A stretch of DNA of 64,000 nucleotides from Tenuifilum sp. 4138str (GTDB taxonomy: Bacteria > Bacteroidota > Bacteroidia > Bacteroidales > Tenuifilaceae): NCBI RefSeq assembly GCF_041102575.1, contig NZ_JBGCUE010000004.1, forward strand, positions 1 to 64,000. The letters are read 5' to 3'. Position 1 is the stretch's first letter. Every line of letters starts with the position of its first letter. A program made the translations under genes and the position numbers. Positions 19,425 through 29,023 of the stretch are shown here, one piece after another. Below the pieces are notes generated by a model. The model worked only from the letters and a program-made list of their open reading frames with translations. It was not told where the DNA came from and made no database searches.

Positions 19425-21782
19425 ATGAGAATTGGAAAATTGAACATTAGTGCCGACAAAATAAAGATGCGAATAGGTGCCAAGCTTTTGCTTTGGGTTT
19501 TAACCACCTCGGCAGCAATAATGATTGTAATAGGTTCATTCATTAGCATAAGGGTGAACAGTATTGCTCGCGATAATGCCATTAAGATTGCCCAGGCCGA
19601 AGCCCAAAAATCGGCTTTCCGATTAAAATCGGAACTCGATTTGGATATGGGTTTTTCAAGAGCCCTGGCTCATGCCCTTTACATCTACCCTAAATTCGAT
19701 ACTGTTACCCTCGATTCCATCTTTTTCAATATTCTGCGAAATCAGGTTTCAAACAATCCCCGATACCTTACGGTATGGAATTCAATTGAATACTCTGCGT
19801 TCCGTCCAGGTTATACAAAAGATTACGGCCGACGCTCAGTAACAGCGTACCTTAGCAACGGACAGGTAGGCATTGATATTGAGCATAAAAATATTACAGG
19901 TGATATTGTTACCAGCAACTACTACGCATCAAAAACCTGCAACTGTGAGATGTTGCTCGACCCATACACCTTTGTGTATGGTGGTAAGGAAGTACTGGCA
20001 ACCAGCCTTAGTGTGCCGGTTAGGGTAAAAGGTAAATTTGCTGGCCTTGGCGGCGTTGATATCTCGCTGGAGAAGTTCCAAACCGATATTGAAAAAATTA
20101 AACCCTATCCGGGCACAAATGTTAGCCTGATTGCTGGAGATGGTCGTATAATTGCCGATTCAAACCCTGAAAACGCTAAGGAATACTTTGCTAATATTTA
20201 CCCTGAGCTTGAGTCGAAGTTTGCGCTTACCCAAAAGGTAAAGGATAAGCAAAACCATTTCTTTTTCTCCTACAATTCCGGAACGGAATACCTCAACATA
20301 CTTAGCATATTGCAGCCGGGTGAATCGCCCAACTCATGGGGGCTAATACTTTCCATTCCCATGTCGGAAATTGTTAAAGACGCTCGCCGGTCAGTGTTCT
20401 CCACAATTCTTGTTTTTATTCTCGGCATTATCCTACAAGCTTTTGCCATTTGGTATATCTCAGCTCGAATTTCAAAACCTATAAAGCGCACCACTGAGTT
20501 GCTTAACAGTATAGCCCAATGCGATATTGATGTGAATAAAAAAATATACCTGCATACCGGCGATGAGCTTGAGGAGATGTCGCGTTCGGCTAACAAGCTA
20601 ATTGACGGATTAAACTATACCGAGCAATTTGCCCGCGAGATTGGTGAGGGAAAACTCGATACCGAGTTCAAGTTGCTCAGTGAGAAGGACAAGCTAGGAA
20701 AAGCATTAACCGAGATGCAGCGGAGCTTAATTAAAGCCCGCGAGCAGGAGGAAAAGCGCAAGGAAGAAGAGCAGCAGCAGATATGGGCTACCCAAGGAAT
20801 GGCCCTTTTCGGTGAAGTACTCCGCCAGCATAACGATAATATCACCGAACTGTCCTACCTGATAATAAAGAATCTGGTAAGCTACACCGGTTCAATTCAG
20901 GGGGGTATGTTTATTGTTAACGAGAACGACCCCAACAATACAGTTCTTGAAATGACTGCATGCTACGCATATAACCGTCGTAAGTTGATGGAAAAAACAG
21001 TGCTACCGAACGAGGGGCTCGTTGGACGATGCTACGTTGAGAAGAAAACCATTTTAATGGTTGATGTGCCGCGCGACTATATCAAAATAACTTCAGGGCT
21101 GGGCGAGGAAAATCCGCGTTGTGTGCTTATAGTACCCCTTATAGCAAACGATATTGTTCAGGGAGTAGTTGAGCTAGCCACTTTCACACCATACCAGAAA
21201 TATCAGATTGATTTTATTGAGAAGCTAGCTGCTAGCATTGCCGCAACCCTTGCAAGCGTTAAAATAAACATGCGTACGGCTCAACTCTTAACCCAAACCC
21301 AACAGCAAGCTGAGGAAATGCGGGCGCAGGAAGAGGAGATGCGCCAGAACATGGAAGAGTTACATGCTACCCAGGAGGAGATGGAGCGCAAGCGTCACGA
21401 GCAGGAAACAATCCAAGCCCAACTTCGCGAGGATAAAACTATTCTTGAAAGTTTACTCCTGAATTCAAGCGACCTCATCTTCCAGAAGGATGCCGACGGT
21501 CGCTACCGCCGGATTAGCAATTCATTAGTTTCGCTACTTGGCCTATCATCCGTTGAGGAGGCAATTGGTTTAAGCGAGTTTGACCTCTTGCCTGAGGATA
21601 CTGCCCGTAAACTTTGGGATTTAACCGAGGATGTTGCTCGCAAGAAAAGCCCGGTAGTTGACCGCAAGATTTCACTCACCTTTGCCAACGGTCAGGAGAT
21701 GAAAGGCTCTGTAAGCTTATACCCATTAACCTCTGACGCTGGAAGTATAATTGGGGTACTTGGTATTTTTAGGCAGAAATAG
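19425..21782 (+). CDS. Cache-HAMP-GAF-PAS membrane sensor without output domain
   Basis: The 785 residues are arranged as N-terminal membrane helix (about 21-45), a large periplasmic double-Cache-type sensor (50-310, with YGGKEVLATSLSVPV and GVDISLEKF), second helix (about 320-343) and HAMP (about 343-400). A Glu/Gln-rich linker, a GAF domain (about 460-600), a coiled coil (605-665) and a C-terminal PAS domain (about 670-785, RRISNSLVSLLGLS) follow. The layout resembles a chemoreceptor or kinase front end, but the reading frame stops after PAS with no kinase, cyclase, phosphatase or methyl-accepting hairpin. It faces away from the SpoIIE gene, so a partnership is plausible but inferred. Confidence 0.85.
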   Translation: MRIGKLNISADKIKMRIGAKLLLWVLTTSAAIMIVIGSFISIRVNSIARDNAIKIAQAEAQKSAFRLKSELDLDMGFSRALAHALYIYPKFDTVTLDSIFFNILRNQVSNNPRYLTVWNSIEYSAFRPGYTKDYGRRSVTAYLSNGQVGIDIEHKNITGDIVTSNYYASKTCNCEMLLDPYTFVYGGKEVLATSLSVPVRVKGKFAGLGGVDISLEKFQTDIEKIKPYPGTNVSLIAGDGRIIADSNPENAKEYFANIYPELESKFALTQKVKDKQNHFFFSYNSGTEYLNILSILQPGESPNSWGLILSIPMSEIVKDARRSVFSTILVFILGIILQAFAIWYISARISKPIKRTTELLNSIAQCDIDVNKKIYLHTGDELEEMSRSANKLIDGLNYTEQFAREIGEGKLDTEFKLLSEKDKLGKALTEMQRSLIKAREQEEKRKEEEQQQIWATQGMALFGEVLRQHNDNITELSYLIIKNLVSYTGSIQGGMFIVNENDPNNTVLEMTACYAYNRRKLMEKTVLPNEGLVGRCYVEKKTILMVDVPRDYIKITSGLGEENPRCVLIVPLIANDIVQGVVELATFTPYQKYQIDFIEKLAASIAATLASVKINMRTAQLLTQTQQQAEEMRAQEEEMRQNMEELHATQEEMERKRHEQETIQAQLREDKTILESLLLNSSDLIFQKDADGRYRRISNSLVSLLGLSSVEEAIGLSEFDLLPEDTARKLWDLTEDVARKKSPVVDRKISLTFANGQEMKGSVSLYPLTSDAGSIIGVLGIFRQK

Positions 21783-21805
21783 ATTTTTTATTTCATCGTT
21801 CATTT

Positions 21806-21838
21806 AAGGGGTAATAGCCAATGCTTTACCCCTTTTTT
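21806..21838 (+). terminator. Terminator after the Cache/HAMP sensor gene
   Basis: AAGGGGTAA pairs with TTTACCCCTT across a ten-base loop, followed by a T-run. It starts 24 bases after the stop codon. Confidence 0.8.
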
Positions 21839-21955
21839 AATTGTCAAATAAAGCATCATTTCCAAACCAAAAACTTGAATCAATGACTAATTGTTAGGAA
21901 TATTTATTTTGTAATATACCCATTTTTCTTTTTAAAATCCGCCACAAAATATCTC

Positions 21956-22335
21956 TGTCATGCTGAGCTCGCCGAAGCATCACTTTGTTCCTTTATTCCC
22001 TTTTGACTGATTTTTCAGAAATCGCTCTTTGCATTGCCTTTCTATTGCGATGCAACGAATTACCCTTACTCTTTGGTATACCATTGCGTGCATCGCTATA
22101 CGGGTGGGAGTAGTTAAGGAGTTACAAATGTTTAGCCCCTACAGGGCAGGATGCGTTGTTCGTTGTTCGTGAATCGTTGTTCGTGAGTGCCATTCTGTGT
22201 AACACCGTGTTACACTGTGTAACCCTGTGATACCAGTTTAGTTGATAGTTGATAGTTAATGGTTGATAGCATAAGAGATTACCTAAAATCTTGAATCTGA
22301 AATTTTAAATTTTATCCTTTAACCTAAAAAAACAA
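21956..22335 (+). repeat. Third locus of the modular intergenic repeat with heptad tail
   Basis: The order matches 265-700: a GTCATGCTGAGCTCGCCGAA module, the TTGCGATGCAA and GTGCATCGCTATAC words, then ACAAATGTTTAGCCCCTACA. TTCGTTG heptads and the GTGTAACACCGTGTTACAC module follow, then GTTGATAG heptads and an AATCTGAAAT fragment. It is more diverged than the copies at 1 and 265. The stretch 21840-21955 before it shows nothing recognisable. The repeat lies within the 719-base gap before the porin gene. Confidence 0.8.
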
Positions 22336-22405
22336 ACACCACCACTCTGCACACCTAGAATATTATTCTTTAGCAAGTTCAGGATGTTATTGGAGACATA
22401 ATTCT

Positions 22406-22439
22406 AAATAGTATTGATTGATAAACATCAATACTATTT
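22406..22439. promoter_or_regulatory. FNR-like box inside a 13-bp perfect inverted repeat
   Basis: AAATAGTATTGAT (22406-22418) and ATCAATACTATTT (22427-22439) are exact inverted copies. At their centre, TTGAT-AAAC-ATCAA (22418-22431) is a perfect match to the classic FNR/Crp-family consensus TTGAT-N4-ATCAA. It lies just upstream of the likely -33 element of the porin gene, a position suited to activation. Which regulator binds it in this organism is unknown. Confidence 0.6.
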
Positions 22440-22472
22440 TTGCTTAAAATAGAATTAGTCTAAATAAATTTG
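22439..22472 (+). promoter_or_regulatory. Putative promoter of the porin/FMN-binding gene pair
   Basis: TTTG (22439-22442) and TAAATTTG (22465-22472) are 22 bases apart, wider than the usual 19, which is common in promoters needing an activator. The start codon at 22502 is 29 bases downstream. Confidence 0.45.
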
Positions 22473-22501
22473 CGGCGAAAACAATTAATAATAATGCCGT
22501 T

Positions 22502-23707
22502 ATGAAAAGAGTTTTGTATGTATTTGGTTTTTTTGTGATTTCGTTTGGTCTTAAGGCCCAAACCGACACCATTCCCAGTCAGCAGCAAAATACTGCTCAA
22601 ACACTAATGAGCAGTAAACCAGGGCTTCAAATTGGGGGATACGGTGAGGTTCACTATAATCAACCGTTAAAGAGCAACACCCACAACCTAGGTACGCTCG
22701 ATGCTCATCGTATGGTGCTGTTCTTTGGTTACAATTTTTCCAGTAAAACGCAGTTTGTAACCGAGGTTGAAATTGAGTATGCCAGGGAGGTTTGGGTTGA
22801 GCAAATGTTTATTCAATACAGGTTAAACAGGTATGCAAACTTTAGAGCTGGAGTACTGCTTGTGCCAATGGGTATTATTAATGAGTACCATGAACCAACC
22901 GCTTTCAATGGTGTTGAACGCCCGATTATCGACAACAAAATTGCGCCCACAACCTGGCGCGAGGTAGGGCTAGGCTTCCAGGGAAATGTTTCTCAGGCCA
23001 AAACCAGGTATCAGCTCTATGTAGTAAACGGGTTAAATGGTTACGATGGAACCAATGCTATGTTTTCCGGTAGTAAGGGACTTAGGGAGGGACGTCAAAA
23101 AGCCTCAAAGGCTTACATGAACCAACCTGCATTTACTGGTAAACTGGAGTTTTATGGGGTTAGAAATCTTAATGTTGGATTATCGGGCTATTTTGGAAAA
23201 TCGAATAGCAAACTTTACTCGAACCTCAGTAAGGATAGCCTCGCAAAAATCCAAAGGGCCGACTCATCGGTTGTTGGAATATCAATGGTTGGTTTAGATA
23301 CTCGTTACAATTTCAAAGGCGTTAAGCTTACTGGCCAACTTTACTACATTTCACTTTCTAATACCAATGAGTATAATGTATATACCAAGACTGGTACCAA
23401 GCTTAACGATTTAGGAAGTGCTATGCTCGGTTACTACGTTGAGGTTGGGTATGATATATTTCACATGATGGCTGACACTAAGAAAAGCTTAATGCCCTTT
23501 ATTCGTTATGAGGCTTACAACACTCACCATTCAGTTGAGGCACCAGTTGTAACAAATAAAAGTTATAGTAATACTATCATCACCACAGGCTTGACCTACG
23601 CTTTAGAAAAAGGAGTAGTACTTAAGGCAGATTTACAGTTCTATAAATCCAAAGCCGAAAACTCATTTAACAAGACATTTAATGCGGGTATAGGAGTGAA
23701 TTTTTAA
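22502..23707 (+). CDS. Outer-membrane beta-barrel porin (phosphate-selective porin-like)
   Basis: The 401-residue protein has a signal peptide (to about LKAQ) and then a barrel-like pattern of alternating strands starting with LQIGGYGEVHYN and ending with the outer-membrane signature GIGVNF. Segments such as FVTEVEIEYAREVWVEQMFI and the RAGVLLVPMGIINEYHEP loop resemble OprO/OprP-type porins and related Bacteroidota porins. It is followed nine bases later by an FMN-binding protein gene, so the two are probably co-transcribed. The substrate is not determinable from sequence. Confidence 0.8.
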   Translation: MKRVLYVFGFFVISFGLKAQTDTIPSQQQNTAQTLMSSKPGLQIGGYGEVHYNQPLKSNTHNLGTLDAHRMVLFFGYNFSSKTQFVTEVEIEYAREVWVEQMFIQYRLNRYANFRAGVLLVPMGIINEYHEPTAFNGVERPIIDNKIAPTTWREVGLGFQGNVSQAKTRYQLYVVNGLNGYDGTNAMFSGSKGLREGRQKASKAYMNQPAFTGKLEFYGVRNLNVGLSGYFGKSNSKLYSNLSKDSLAKIQRADSSVVGISMVGLDTRYNFKGVKLTGQLYYISLSNTNEYNVYTKTGTKLNDLGSAMLGYYVEVGYDIFHMMADTKKSLMPFIRYEAYNTHHSVEAPVVTNKSYSNTIITTGLTYALEKGVVLKADLQFYKSKAENSFNKTFNAGIGVNF

Positions 23708-23716
23708 TCTTGTTGT

Positions 23717-24244
23717 ATGAAACTGTTGATGGCAATTTTTTGGGTTTTATTAAGCTTGCAGGTTGGCTCTGATATCAACTTTGAGCCCAAACAGCTTAGT
23801 AGGGAGATTAAGAGAATTAGCGGGAGTCAAACGCCCATTGCCAAGGAGATTATGGCCTATAAAACAGGTAAATTCTTCACTTATACCAATGCTAACCCGG
23901 TTTCATTTTCCTATGTAGGAAGGGTATTTACATGCAGAACCGAAGGTTGCAAGGCTTCCGATGATAATGTTAATGCCAATGGGTCTGAGTACTTTGATTA
24001 CTTTATCCTTTTCGACAGGTCGGGTAAAATTCTCTCACTTCAGATTTATAGCTTTGAGGCCACTCACGGCCAGGAAATCACCCTAAAGAGTTGGTTAAAT
24101 CAATTTGTTGGCTACAACGGAAAAAATACGCTGACAGTAGGCAAAGAAATTGATGCAATATCAGGCGCTACCACTTCGGTTCATCGCTTAACAGATGATG
24201 TAATTGATAAAACCCGAAAACTTCAGGAAATACTGCATCAGTAA
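23717..24244 (+). CDS. Exported FMN-binding (flavinylated) domain protein
   Basis: The 175-residue protein has an N-terminal hydrophobic export segment and an FMN_bind domain like that of NqrC/RnfG. The flavinylation motif Dxx(S/T)GAT is present as DAISGAT (residues 146-152), so Thr 152 would carry FMN attached by an ApbE-type transferase. No ApbE gene lies in the window. There is a Cys pair in FTCRTEGCKA that could bind metal or form a disulfide. It is the second gene of a pair with the porin, behind an FNR-like box. A role in electron transfer across the envelope is inferred. Confidence 0.85.
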   Translation: MKLLMAIFWVLLSLQVGSDINFEPKQLSREIKRISGSQTPIAKEIMAYKTGKFFTYTNANPVSFSYVGRVFTCRTEGCKASDDNVNANGSEYFDYFILFDRSGKILSLQIYSFEATHGQEITLKSWLNQFVGYNGKNTLTVGKEIDAISGATTSVHRLTDDVIDKTRKLQEILHQ

Positions 24245-24269
24245 TGTTAGACTCTAACACCAAATAATA

Positions 24270-24298
24270 AAAAAAGCCGGGCTTAACCCGGCTTTTTT
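24270..24298. terminator. Bidirectional terminator between FMN-binding gene and fabH
   Basis: AAAAAGCCGGG pairs with CCCGGCTTTTT around CTTAA. A-run and T-run flank the stem on both sides, so it can serve both convergent genes. Confidence 0.85.
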
Positions 24299-24313
24299 GT
24301 TGAAAACAATATT

Positions 24314-25324
24314 TTACTTTGCAATTTTATCACCATCGTACGCCCACTTTACATAGGCTGCACCCCAGGTAAACCCTGCACCAAAGGTTGCAATAATTAT
24401 ATTATCGCCCTTGCGAAGTTTCGATTCCCATTCCCAAAGGCATAGAGGAATTGTGGCACTGGTTGTATTGCCGTAGCGCTGTATGTTAATCATCACCTTA
24501 TCCTTGTCAATTCCCATGCGATTTGCGGTTGCTTCAATTATTCGCATGTTTGCCTGGTGTGGAACAAGCCAAGCCAAATCCTCAGGCTTGATATTGTTGC
24601 GCTCCATCATCTCAACCGACACATCGGCCATGTTTGAAACAGCAGCTTTGAAAACGGGTTGGCCTTCCTGGTAAATGTAGTGCTGGCGCTTGGCTACAGT
24701 TTCGAACGAAGCAGGGTAGCATGAACCACCGGCCACCTGGTGAAGGTGTTTGCGTCCTGACCCATCAACCTGCATCTTGGCGTCTATAACGCCAAAGCCA
24801 TCATGGTTAGGTTCTAGGAGCACAGCTGCTGCTCCGTCGCCAAAAATGGGACAGGTGGTGCGGTCAGTGTAATCGGTTATGGACGACATCTTGTCGGCGC
24901 CAACCACCACAACCTTTTTATGTGAACCCGACTCCACAAACTTTGATGCTGTAACCAAAGCATACAGGAAGCTTGAACAGCCTGCATTCATATCGTAACC
25001 AAAAGCATTCTTAATCCCGCACTTATCGCTTATAATGTTAGCGGTAGCTGGGAACTGCATGTCGGGAGTAACTACGCCGCAAATTAGCATGTCCACCTCA
25101 TCGGGGTGGGTGTTGGTTTTACGGAGCAGCTCGTTAACGGCATGAACTGCCATATCGGAAGTTCCAAGCCCTTCGCCCTTTAGTATTCGGCGCTCCTTAA
25201 TACCAATACGGGTCATTATCCACTCATCGGTGGTATCGACCATTCTACTTAACTCCTCGTTGGTGAGGATATACTCTGGCACATATCCTCCAACGCCAGT
25301 AATTGCGGCAGTAATTTTTCCCAT
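24314..25324 (-). CDS. fabH: 3-oxoacyl-ACP synthase III (KAS III)
   Basis: The enzyme condenses acyl-CoA with malonyl-ACP to start fatty-acid synthesis. The 336 residues carry the full catalytic triad: Cys 116 in [11 protein letters not shown], His in [11 protein letters not shown] and Asn in [10 protein letters not shown]. The N-terminal motif [14 protein letters not shown] is typical. It is the last gene of the yceD-rpmF-plsX-fabH operon, two bases after plsX, a gene order conserved across many bacteria. Confidence 0.97.
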   Translation of the reverse strand: MGKITAAITGVGGYVPEYILTNEELSRMVDTTDEWIMTRIGIKERRILKGEGLGTSDMAVHAVNELLRKTNTHPDEVDMLICGVVTPDMQFPATANIISDKCGIKNAFGYDMNAGCSSFLYALVTASKFVESGSHKKVVVVGADKMSSITDYTDRTTCPIFGDGAAAVLLEPNHDGFGVIDAKMQVDGSGRKHLHQVAGGSCYPASFETVAKRQHYIYQEGQPVFKAAVSNMADVSVEMMERNNIKPEDLAWLVPHQANMRIIEATANRMGIDKDKVMINIQRYGNTTSATIPLCLWEWESKLRKGDNIIIATFGAGFTWGAAYVKWAYDGDKIAK

Positions 25325-25326
25325 AG

Positions 25327-26271
25327 CTACATAAATGCTTGTTTAATTTTTTCGCAAAGGTCCGATACTATAACCTCGCGGGTTTGTTTAATCATATTCA
25401 TTATAGCCACGGGGCTCGATGCTCCATGGGCAATTATAACGGGTTTATTAACCCCAAGAACTGGCGTGCCACCGTAGTTCTCGGAGTTAAAACGCTCAAT
25501 GAACTTATTTTCAGGGCTAAATTTCTTAAGCAGGTGGTAGAACGCCTCAGCCTCCTTGAGTACTACGTTACCCACAAACCCATCGCAAACTACCACATCG
25601 GCCTTTTTATCGTGGAATAGGTGATGGCCCTCAACGTTTCCAACAAAGGTATAGTCGGTTGAGTCCTTCATCATCTCAAAGGCGCTTTTGGTTACCAGGT
25701 TGCCTTTCTCCTCCTCCTCGCCAATATTCAGTAGGGCAACCCTTGGGTTATCAATGCCAAGCACTCGCTGGGCGTAAATTGAACCCAGTTTACCATACTG
25801 GTAAAGTACGTCGGGACGGCAATCGGGGTTTAAACCCACATCGAGAATAACATTAAGCTTACTTTCGGAAACAGGGATAAAACCGGCAATTCCGGGACGT
25901 ATAATACCGGGTATTTGCTTTATCACCATGAAGGCGCCAACCATCATGGCTCCAGTGCTGCCAGCACTGGCAAAACCATCAATTTTGCCAGCTGCCAAAG
26001 CCATAAAGCCTTTAACTATACTGGAATCGGTTTTCTTTGCAAATGCTTTCGATGGGAGATCGCCCATTTCAATCACCTCAGAGGTGTGAACTATATCAAA
26101 ATCGGTAGGATTTGCATTTTCACGGGCAAGGATTTCAAGAATCCTTTGCTGGTCACCGAAAAGCACAATGCGCTCATCGGCATTAAGATGCTTGAGGGCT
26201 AAAACTGCACCCGATACAACAGCATCGGGTGCAAAATCGCCGCCCATTGCATCAACGCCAATTCTAATCAT
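25327..26271 (-). CDS. plsX: Phosphate acyltransferase PlsX
   Basis: PlsX converts acyl-ACP to acyl-phosphate for phospholipid synthesis. The ATG at 26271 ([16 protein letters not shown]) gives 314 residues. An adjoining TTG codon is a less likely start. The N-terminal [11 protein letters not shown], the SAGSTGAMM segment and [13 protein letters not shown] are family signatures. The stop lies two bases from the fabH start and the start is 27 bases after rpmF, consistent with one transcript. Confidence 0.97.
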   Translation of the reverse strand: MIRIGVDAMGGDFAPDAVVSGAVLALKHLNADERIVLFGDQQRILEILARENANPTDFDIVHTSEVIEMGDLPSKAFAKKTDSSIVKGFMALAAGKIDGFASAGSTGAMMVGAFMVIKQIPGIIRPGIAGFIPVSESKLNVILDVGLNPDCRPDVLYQYGKLGSIYAQRVLGIDNPRVALLNIGEEEEKGNLVTKSAFEMMKDSTDYTFVGNVEGHHLFHDKKADVVVCDGFVGNVVLKEAEAFYHLLKKFSPENKFIERFNSENYGGTPVLGVNKPVIIAHGASSPVAIMNMIKQTREVIVSDLCEKIKQAFM

Positions 26272-26298
26272 CAATGCAGGGGTTTATAAAATTCATTT

Positions 26299-26484
26299 TT
26301 AGGCGTTAACTGCCTTCTCGATTGCTAACTTACCACGGTAATAGCCGCACTCAGGGCAAACCCTGTGATATTCAACTGCTGCTCCGCAGTTTGAACATGT
26401 TGAAAGGGTTGGAGCTTCGGCTTTGTAGTGAGTTCTACGCTTGTTTCTTCTCTGTTTAGAGATTCGTGATTTCGGATGTGCCAT
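26299..26484 (-). CDS. rpmF: 50S ribosomal protein L32
   Basis: This 61-residue protein starts MAHPKSRISKQRRNKRR and has a zinc ribbon with CSNCG and CPECG. Both Cys pairs are intact, so this is the zinc-binding form. It sits between yceD and plsX, its usual place. Confidence 0.97.
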   Translation of the reverse strand: MAHPKSRISKQRRNKRRTHYKAEAPTLSTCSNCGAAVEYHRVCPECGYYRGKLAIEKAVNA

Positions 26485-26509
26485 TTTTCAACAAATTATA
26501 TAGTCCAAC

Positions 26510-27040
26510 TTAGTTATTATTGTTCAACAAATCCTTTAAAGCCTGCCAGCGAGGGTCAACCTCAGCCTGGTCATCGTCTTCAAACTTGATGTACTTTAGC
26601 ATTTCCTGGTCGCAATCCTCAATGCTGGATCCTTTTAACCCATGGTACCGCTTTAGCGGTAAACTCAGGTGAATGCTCTCGTACAGGTACTGGGCAAGGT
26701 TTACCTCATGGTCATCCTCGGTTAGGAAGATTATATCGGCTTGATCCTCAACCTCCTCGTTTCCAATTTTTGCCACAAGAAAACCCTTGTACTCAATTGG
26801 CAGGAAGAATTGTTCCAAGCACCTATCGCAGGTAACCTTTACCTTTCCTTTTATCACTATGTCAAATTCAAGCAGGTTATTCTGCTTGTTCATCATAACT
26901 TTTGCTGTGAGCGTGCCTTCCTTAACCTCACCCTCAGGGAACTCAGCAAAAAAATCGTTGTTTATTTCAAAATCAAACGAGTGTTTGCCAAGCTTAAGTC
27001 CCTTGTAACTAATTGAATATGCGCCTAAAATGCTTGCCAC
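26510..27040 (-). CDS. YceD/DUF177 family protein
   Basis: The 176-residue protein has the DUF177 core with the CDRCLEQF motif (about residues 74-81) followed by an acidic half ending in DPRWQALKDLL, both typical of YceD. In other bacteria YceD affects 23S rRNA or rRNA precursor accumulation. The start is a GTG (27040), since no better ATG lies nearby. It is the first gene of the yceD-rpmF-plsX-fabH operon and is preceded by a consensus promoter. Confidence 0.9.
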   Translation of the reverse strand: MASILGAYSISYKGLKLGKHSFDFEINNDFFAEFPEGEVKEGTLTAKVMMNKQNNLLEFDIVIKGKVKVTCDRCLEQFFLPIEYKGFLVAKIGNEEVEDQADIIFLTEDDHEVNLAQYLYESIHLSLPLKRYHGLKGSSIEDCDQEMLKYIKFEDDDQAEVDPRWQALKDLLNNNN

Positions 27041-27060
27041 TTTCTCACAAAATCAACGTG

Positions 27061-27090
27061 CAAAGTTATAAAAAATCAATTCAACCCAAA
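27061..27090 (-). promoter_or_regulatory. Promoter of the yceD-rpmF-plsX-fabH operon
   Basis: On the minus strand TTTG (27087-27090) and TAACTTTG (27061-27068) are 18 bases apart. The GTG start is 20 bases downstream of the -7 box. Confidence 0.6.
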
Positions 27091-27127
27091 AAAAGTTAAA
27101 AATATTCATCAAAAAAGTACCGTTCCG

Positions 27128-28927
27128 CTATGCTTTAGCCCTACGTTTACGCTCGTTTTCGTCGAGGTATATTTTTCGTAGGCGTATGGCTTTAGGGGTA
27201 ATTTCAACGTATTCGTCCTCCTGGATGTACTCAAGTGCCTCCTCAAGGCTAAACTTGATGGGGGGAGCAAGGAAAATCTTTTCGTCGGAACCTGAGGCGC
27301 GCATGTTGGTAAGTTTTTTGGACTTGGTAACGTTAACAACAATATCGCCTGAGCGGTTATTCTCGCCAACCACTTGGCCTGTGTAAACCTCCTCATGCTC
27401 ATCGATAAAGAACCTACCCCTGTCCTGTAGCTTGCCCAGGGCGTAAGCATAAGCGGTACCGCTCTCCATGGCAATTAGTGAACCATTGGTGCGGGTTTCA
27501 ATCTCGCCCCGGTAGGGCTCAAATGCTTTAAAGCGGTGCGCCATGATGGCTTCGCCGGCAGTAGCCGTTAGAATGATGTTACGGAGCCCAATAATACCGC
27601 GCGAGGGTATCTCGAACTCAAGATGAACACGGTCGTGGCGGCGATCCATTGAGATTAGTGTACCCTTGCGGCGGGTAACCTGCTCAATAGCCTTTCCCGA
27701 TACATCCTCAGGAACATCAATGGTTAGGTACTCAATGGGTTCGTGCTTTACTCCATCTATCTCCTTAATAATTACCTTGGGCTGACCAACCTGAAGCTCA
27801 TACCCTTCGCGACGCATGGTTTCAATAAGCACGGAAAGGTGGAGTACTCCACGACCGTAAACGGTAAAGGCATCGGCCGAATCGGTTTCCTCAACCCGAA
27901 GGGCTAGGTTTTTTTCTAGCTCCTGCATTAGCCTATCCTTTAAGTGACGCGAGGTAACGTATTTCCCGTCGCGACCAAAGAACGGAGAGTTGTTTATGGT
28001 AAATAGCATGCTCATGGTAGGCTCATCCACGGCAATGGTAGGAAGTGGCTCGGGGTTTTCGTAATCGGCTATGGTATCGCCAATGTCAAACCCTTCAATG
28101 CCAACAAGGGCACAAATATCGCCTGAGCTTACCTCGTCAACCTTTTTGCGTTCAAGACCTTCAAAAACGAGTAGTTCCTTGATCTTTGTACGCATTACTT
28201 GTCCGTTTCGCTTTGCCAACGATACGTTTTGGCCTGCCCTTAGGGTTCCCCTGTGCAGCTTGCCTATGGCAATCCGGCCAACATAGTTTGAGTAGTCGAG
28301 CGATGTAATAAGAAGTTGAGGCGTGCCTTTTAGCTGTTTTGGGGCTGGCACATAGTCAATAATACAATCAAGCAGAGGGGTTATATCGTTTGATGGCTTC
28401 CGCCAGTCGTTGCTCATCCATCCCTGTTTGGCGCTTCCGTATATGGTAGGGAACTCGAGCTGTTCCTCTGAGGCATCGAGGCTGAACATTAGTTCGTAAA
28501 CCTGCTCCTGAACCTCCTCAGGGCGACAGTTTGGCTTATCAACCTTGTTAATCACCAGAATTGGTTTTAAGCCTATGGCTAAGGCTTTTTGAAGAACAAA
28601 ACGGGTTTGGGGCATAGTCCCCTCAAAGGCATCTACCAGAAGCAGTACACCGTCGGCCATGTTTAGAACGCGTTCAACCTCGCCTCCAAAATCGCTGTGG
28701 CCGGGGGTGTCAATTATGTTGATTTTGTAACCCTTGTAGTTTACCGATACGTTTTTGGCCAGAATGGTTATGCCACGCTCACGCTCCAGGTCGTTGCTAT
28801 CCAAAATCAGCTCGCCCGGGTTCTCATGATCTTTAAAAAGTTTACCCTGAATGATCATTTTATCCACCAGCGTGGTTTTCCCATGATCCACATGTGCAAT
28901 AATTGCAATGTTTCTGATACCCTTCAT
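27128..28927 (-). CDS. typA: Ribosome-associated translational GTPase TypA/BipA
   Basis: The chosen ATG at 28927 ([19 protein letters not shown]) gives 599 residues, the usual BipA size. A TTG 30 codons upstream opens a frame with no family similarity. G1 is [10 protein letters not shown]3 is [14 protein letters not shown] and G4 is [16 protein letters not shown]-like domains III and V and the BipA-specific C-terminal domain follow. Members bind the 70S ribosome and help 50S assembly and stress adaptation. A TAACTTTG -7 element lies at 28946-28953, without a clear -33. Confidence 0.97.
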   Translation of the reverse strand: MKGIRNIAIIAHVDHGKTTLVDKMIIQGKLFKDHENPGELILDSNDLERERGITILAKNVSVNYKGYKINIIDTPGHSDFGGEVERVLNMADGVLLLVDAFEGTMPQTRFVLQKALAIGLKPILVINKVDKPNCRPEEVQEQVYELMFSLDASEEQLEFPTIYGSAKQGWMSNDWRKPSNDITPLLDCIIDYVPAPKQLKGTPQLLITSLDYSNYVGRIAIGKLHRGTLRAGQNVSLAKRNGQVMRTKIKELLVFEGLERKKVDEVSSGDICALVGIEGFDIGDTIADYENPEPLPTIAVDEPTMSMLFTINNSPFFGRDGKYVTSRHLKDRLMQELEKNLALRVEETDSADAFTVYGRGVLHLSVLIETMRREGYELQVGQPKVIIKEIDGVKHEPIEYLTIDVPEDVSGKAIEQVTRRKGTLISMDRRHDRVHLEFEIPSRGIIGLRNIILTATAGEAIMAHRFKAFEPYRGEIETRTNGSLIAMESGTAYAYALGKLQDRGRFFIDEHEEVYTGQVVGENNRSGDIVVNVTKSKKLTNMRASGSDEKIFLAPPIKFSLEEALEYIQEDEYVEITPKAIRLRKIYLDENERKRRAKA

Positions 28928-29023
28928 CCCCAAAAAATTAGCCCGCAAAGTTACAGCTTTGAAATGAATATTTTTCCATATAATTAGTATTTTAGCGTAA
29001 ATTAATGAATAATTCAAACAGCC

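Noticed and set aside
28928-29017. Thirty-codon N-terminal extension of typA starting at a TTG
   Set aside because: The family starts at [17 protein letters not shown]; the extension has no similarity and overlaps the likely promoter region.
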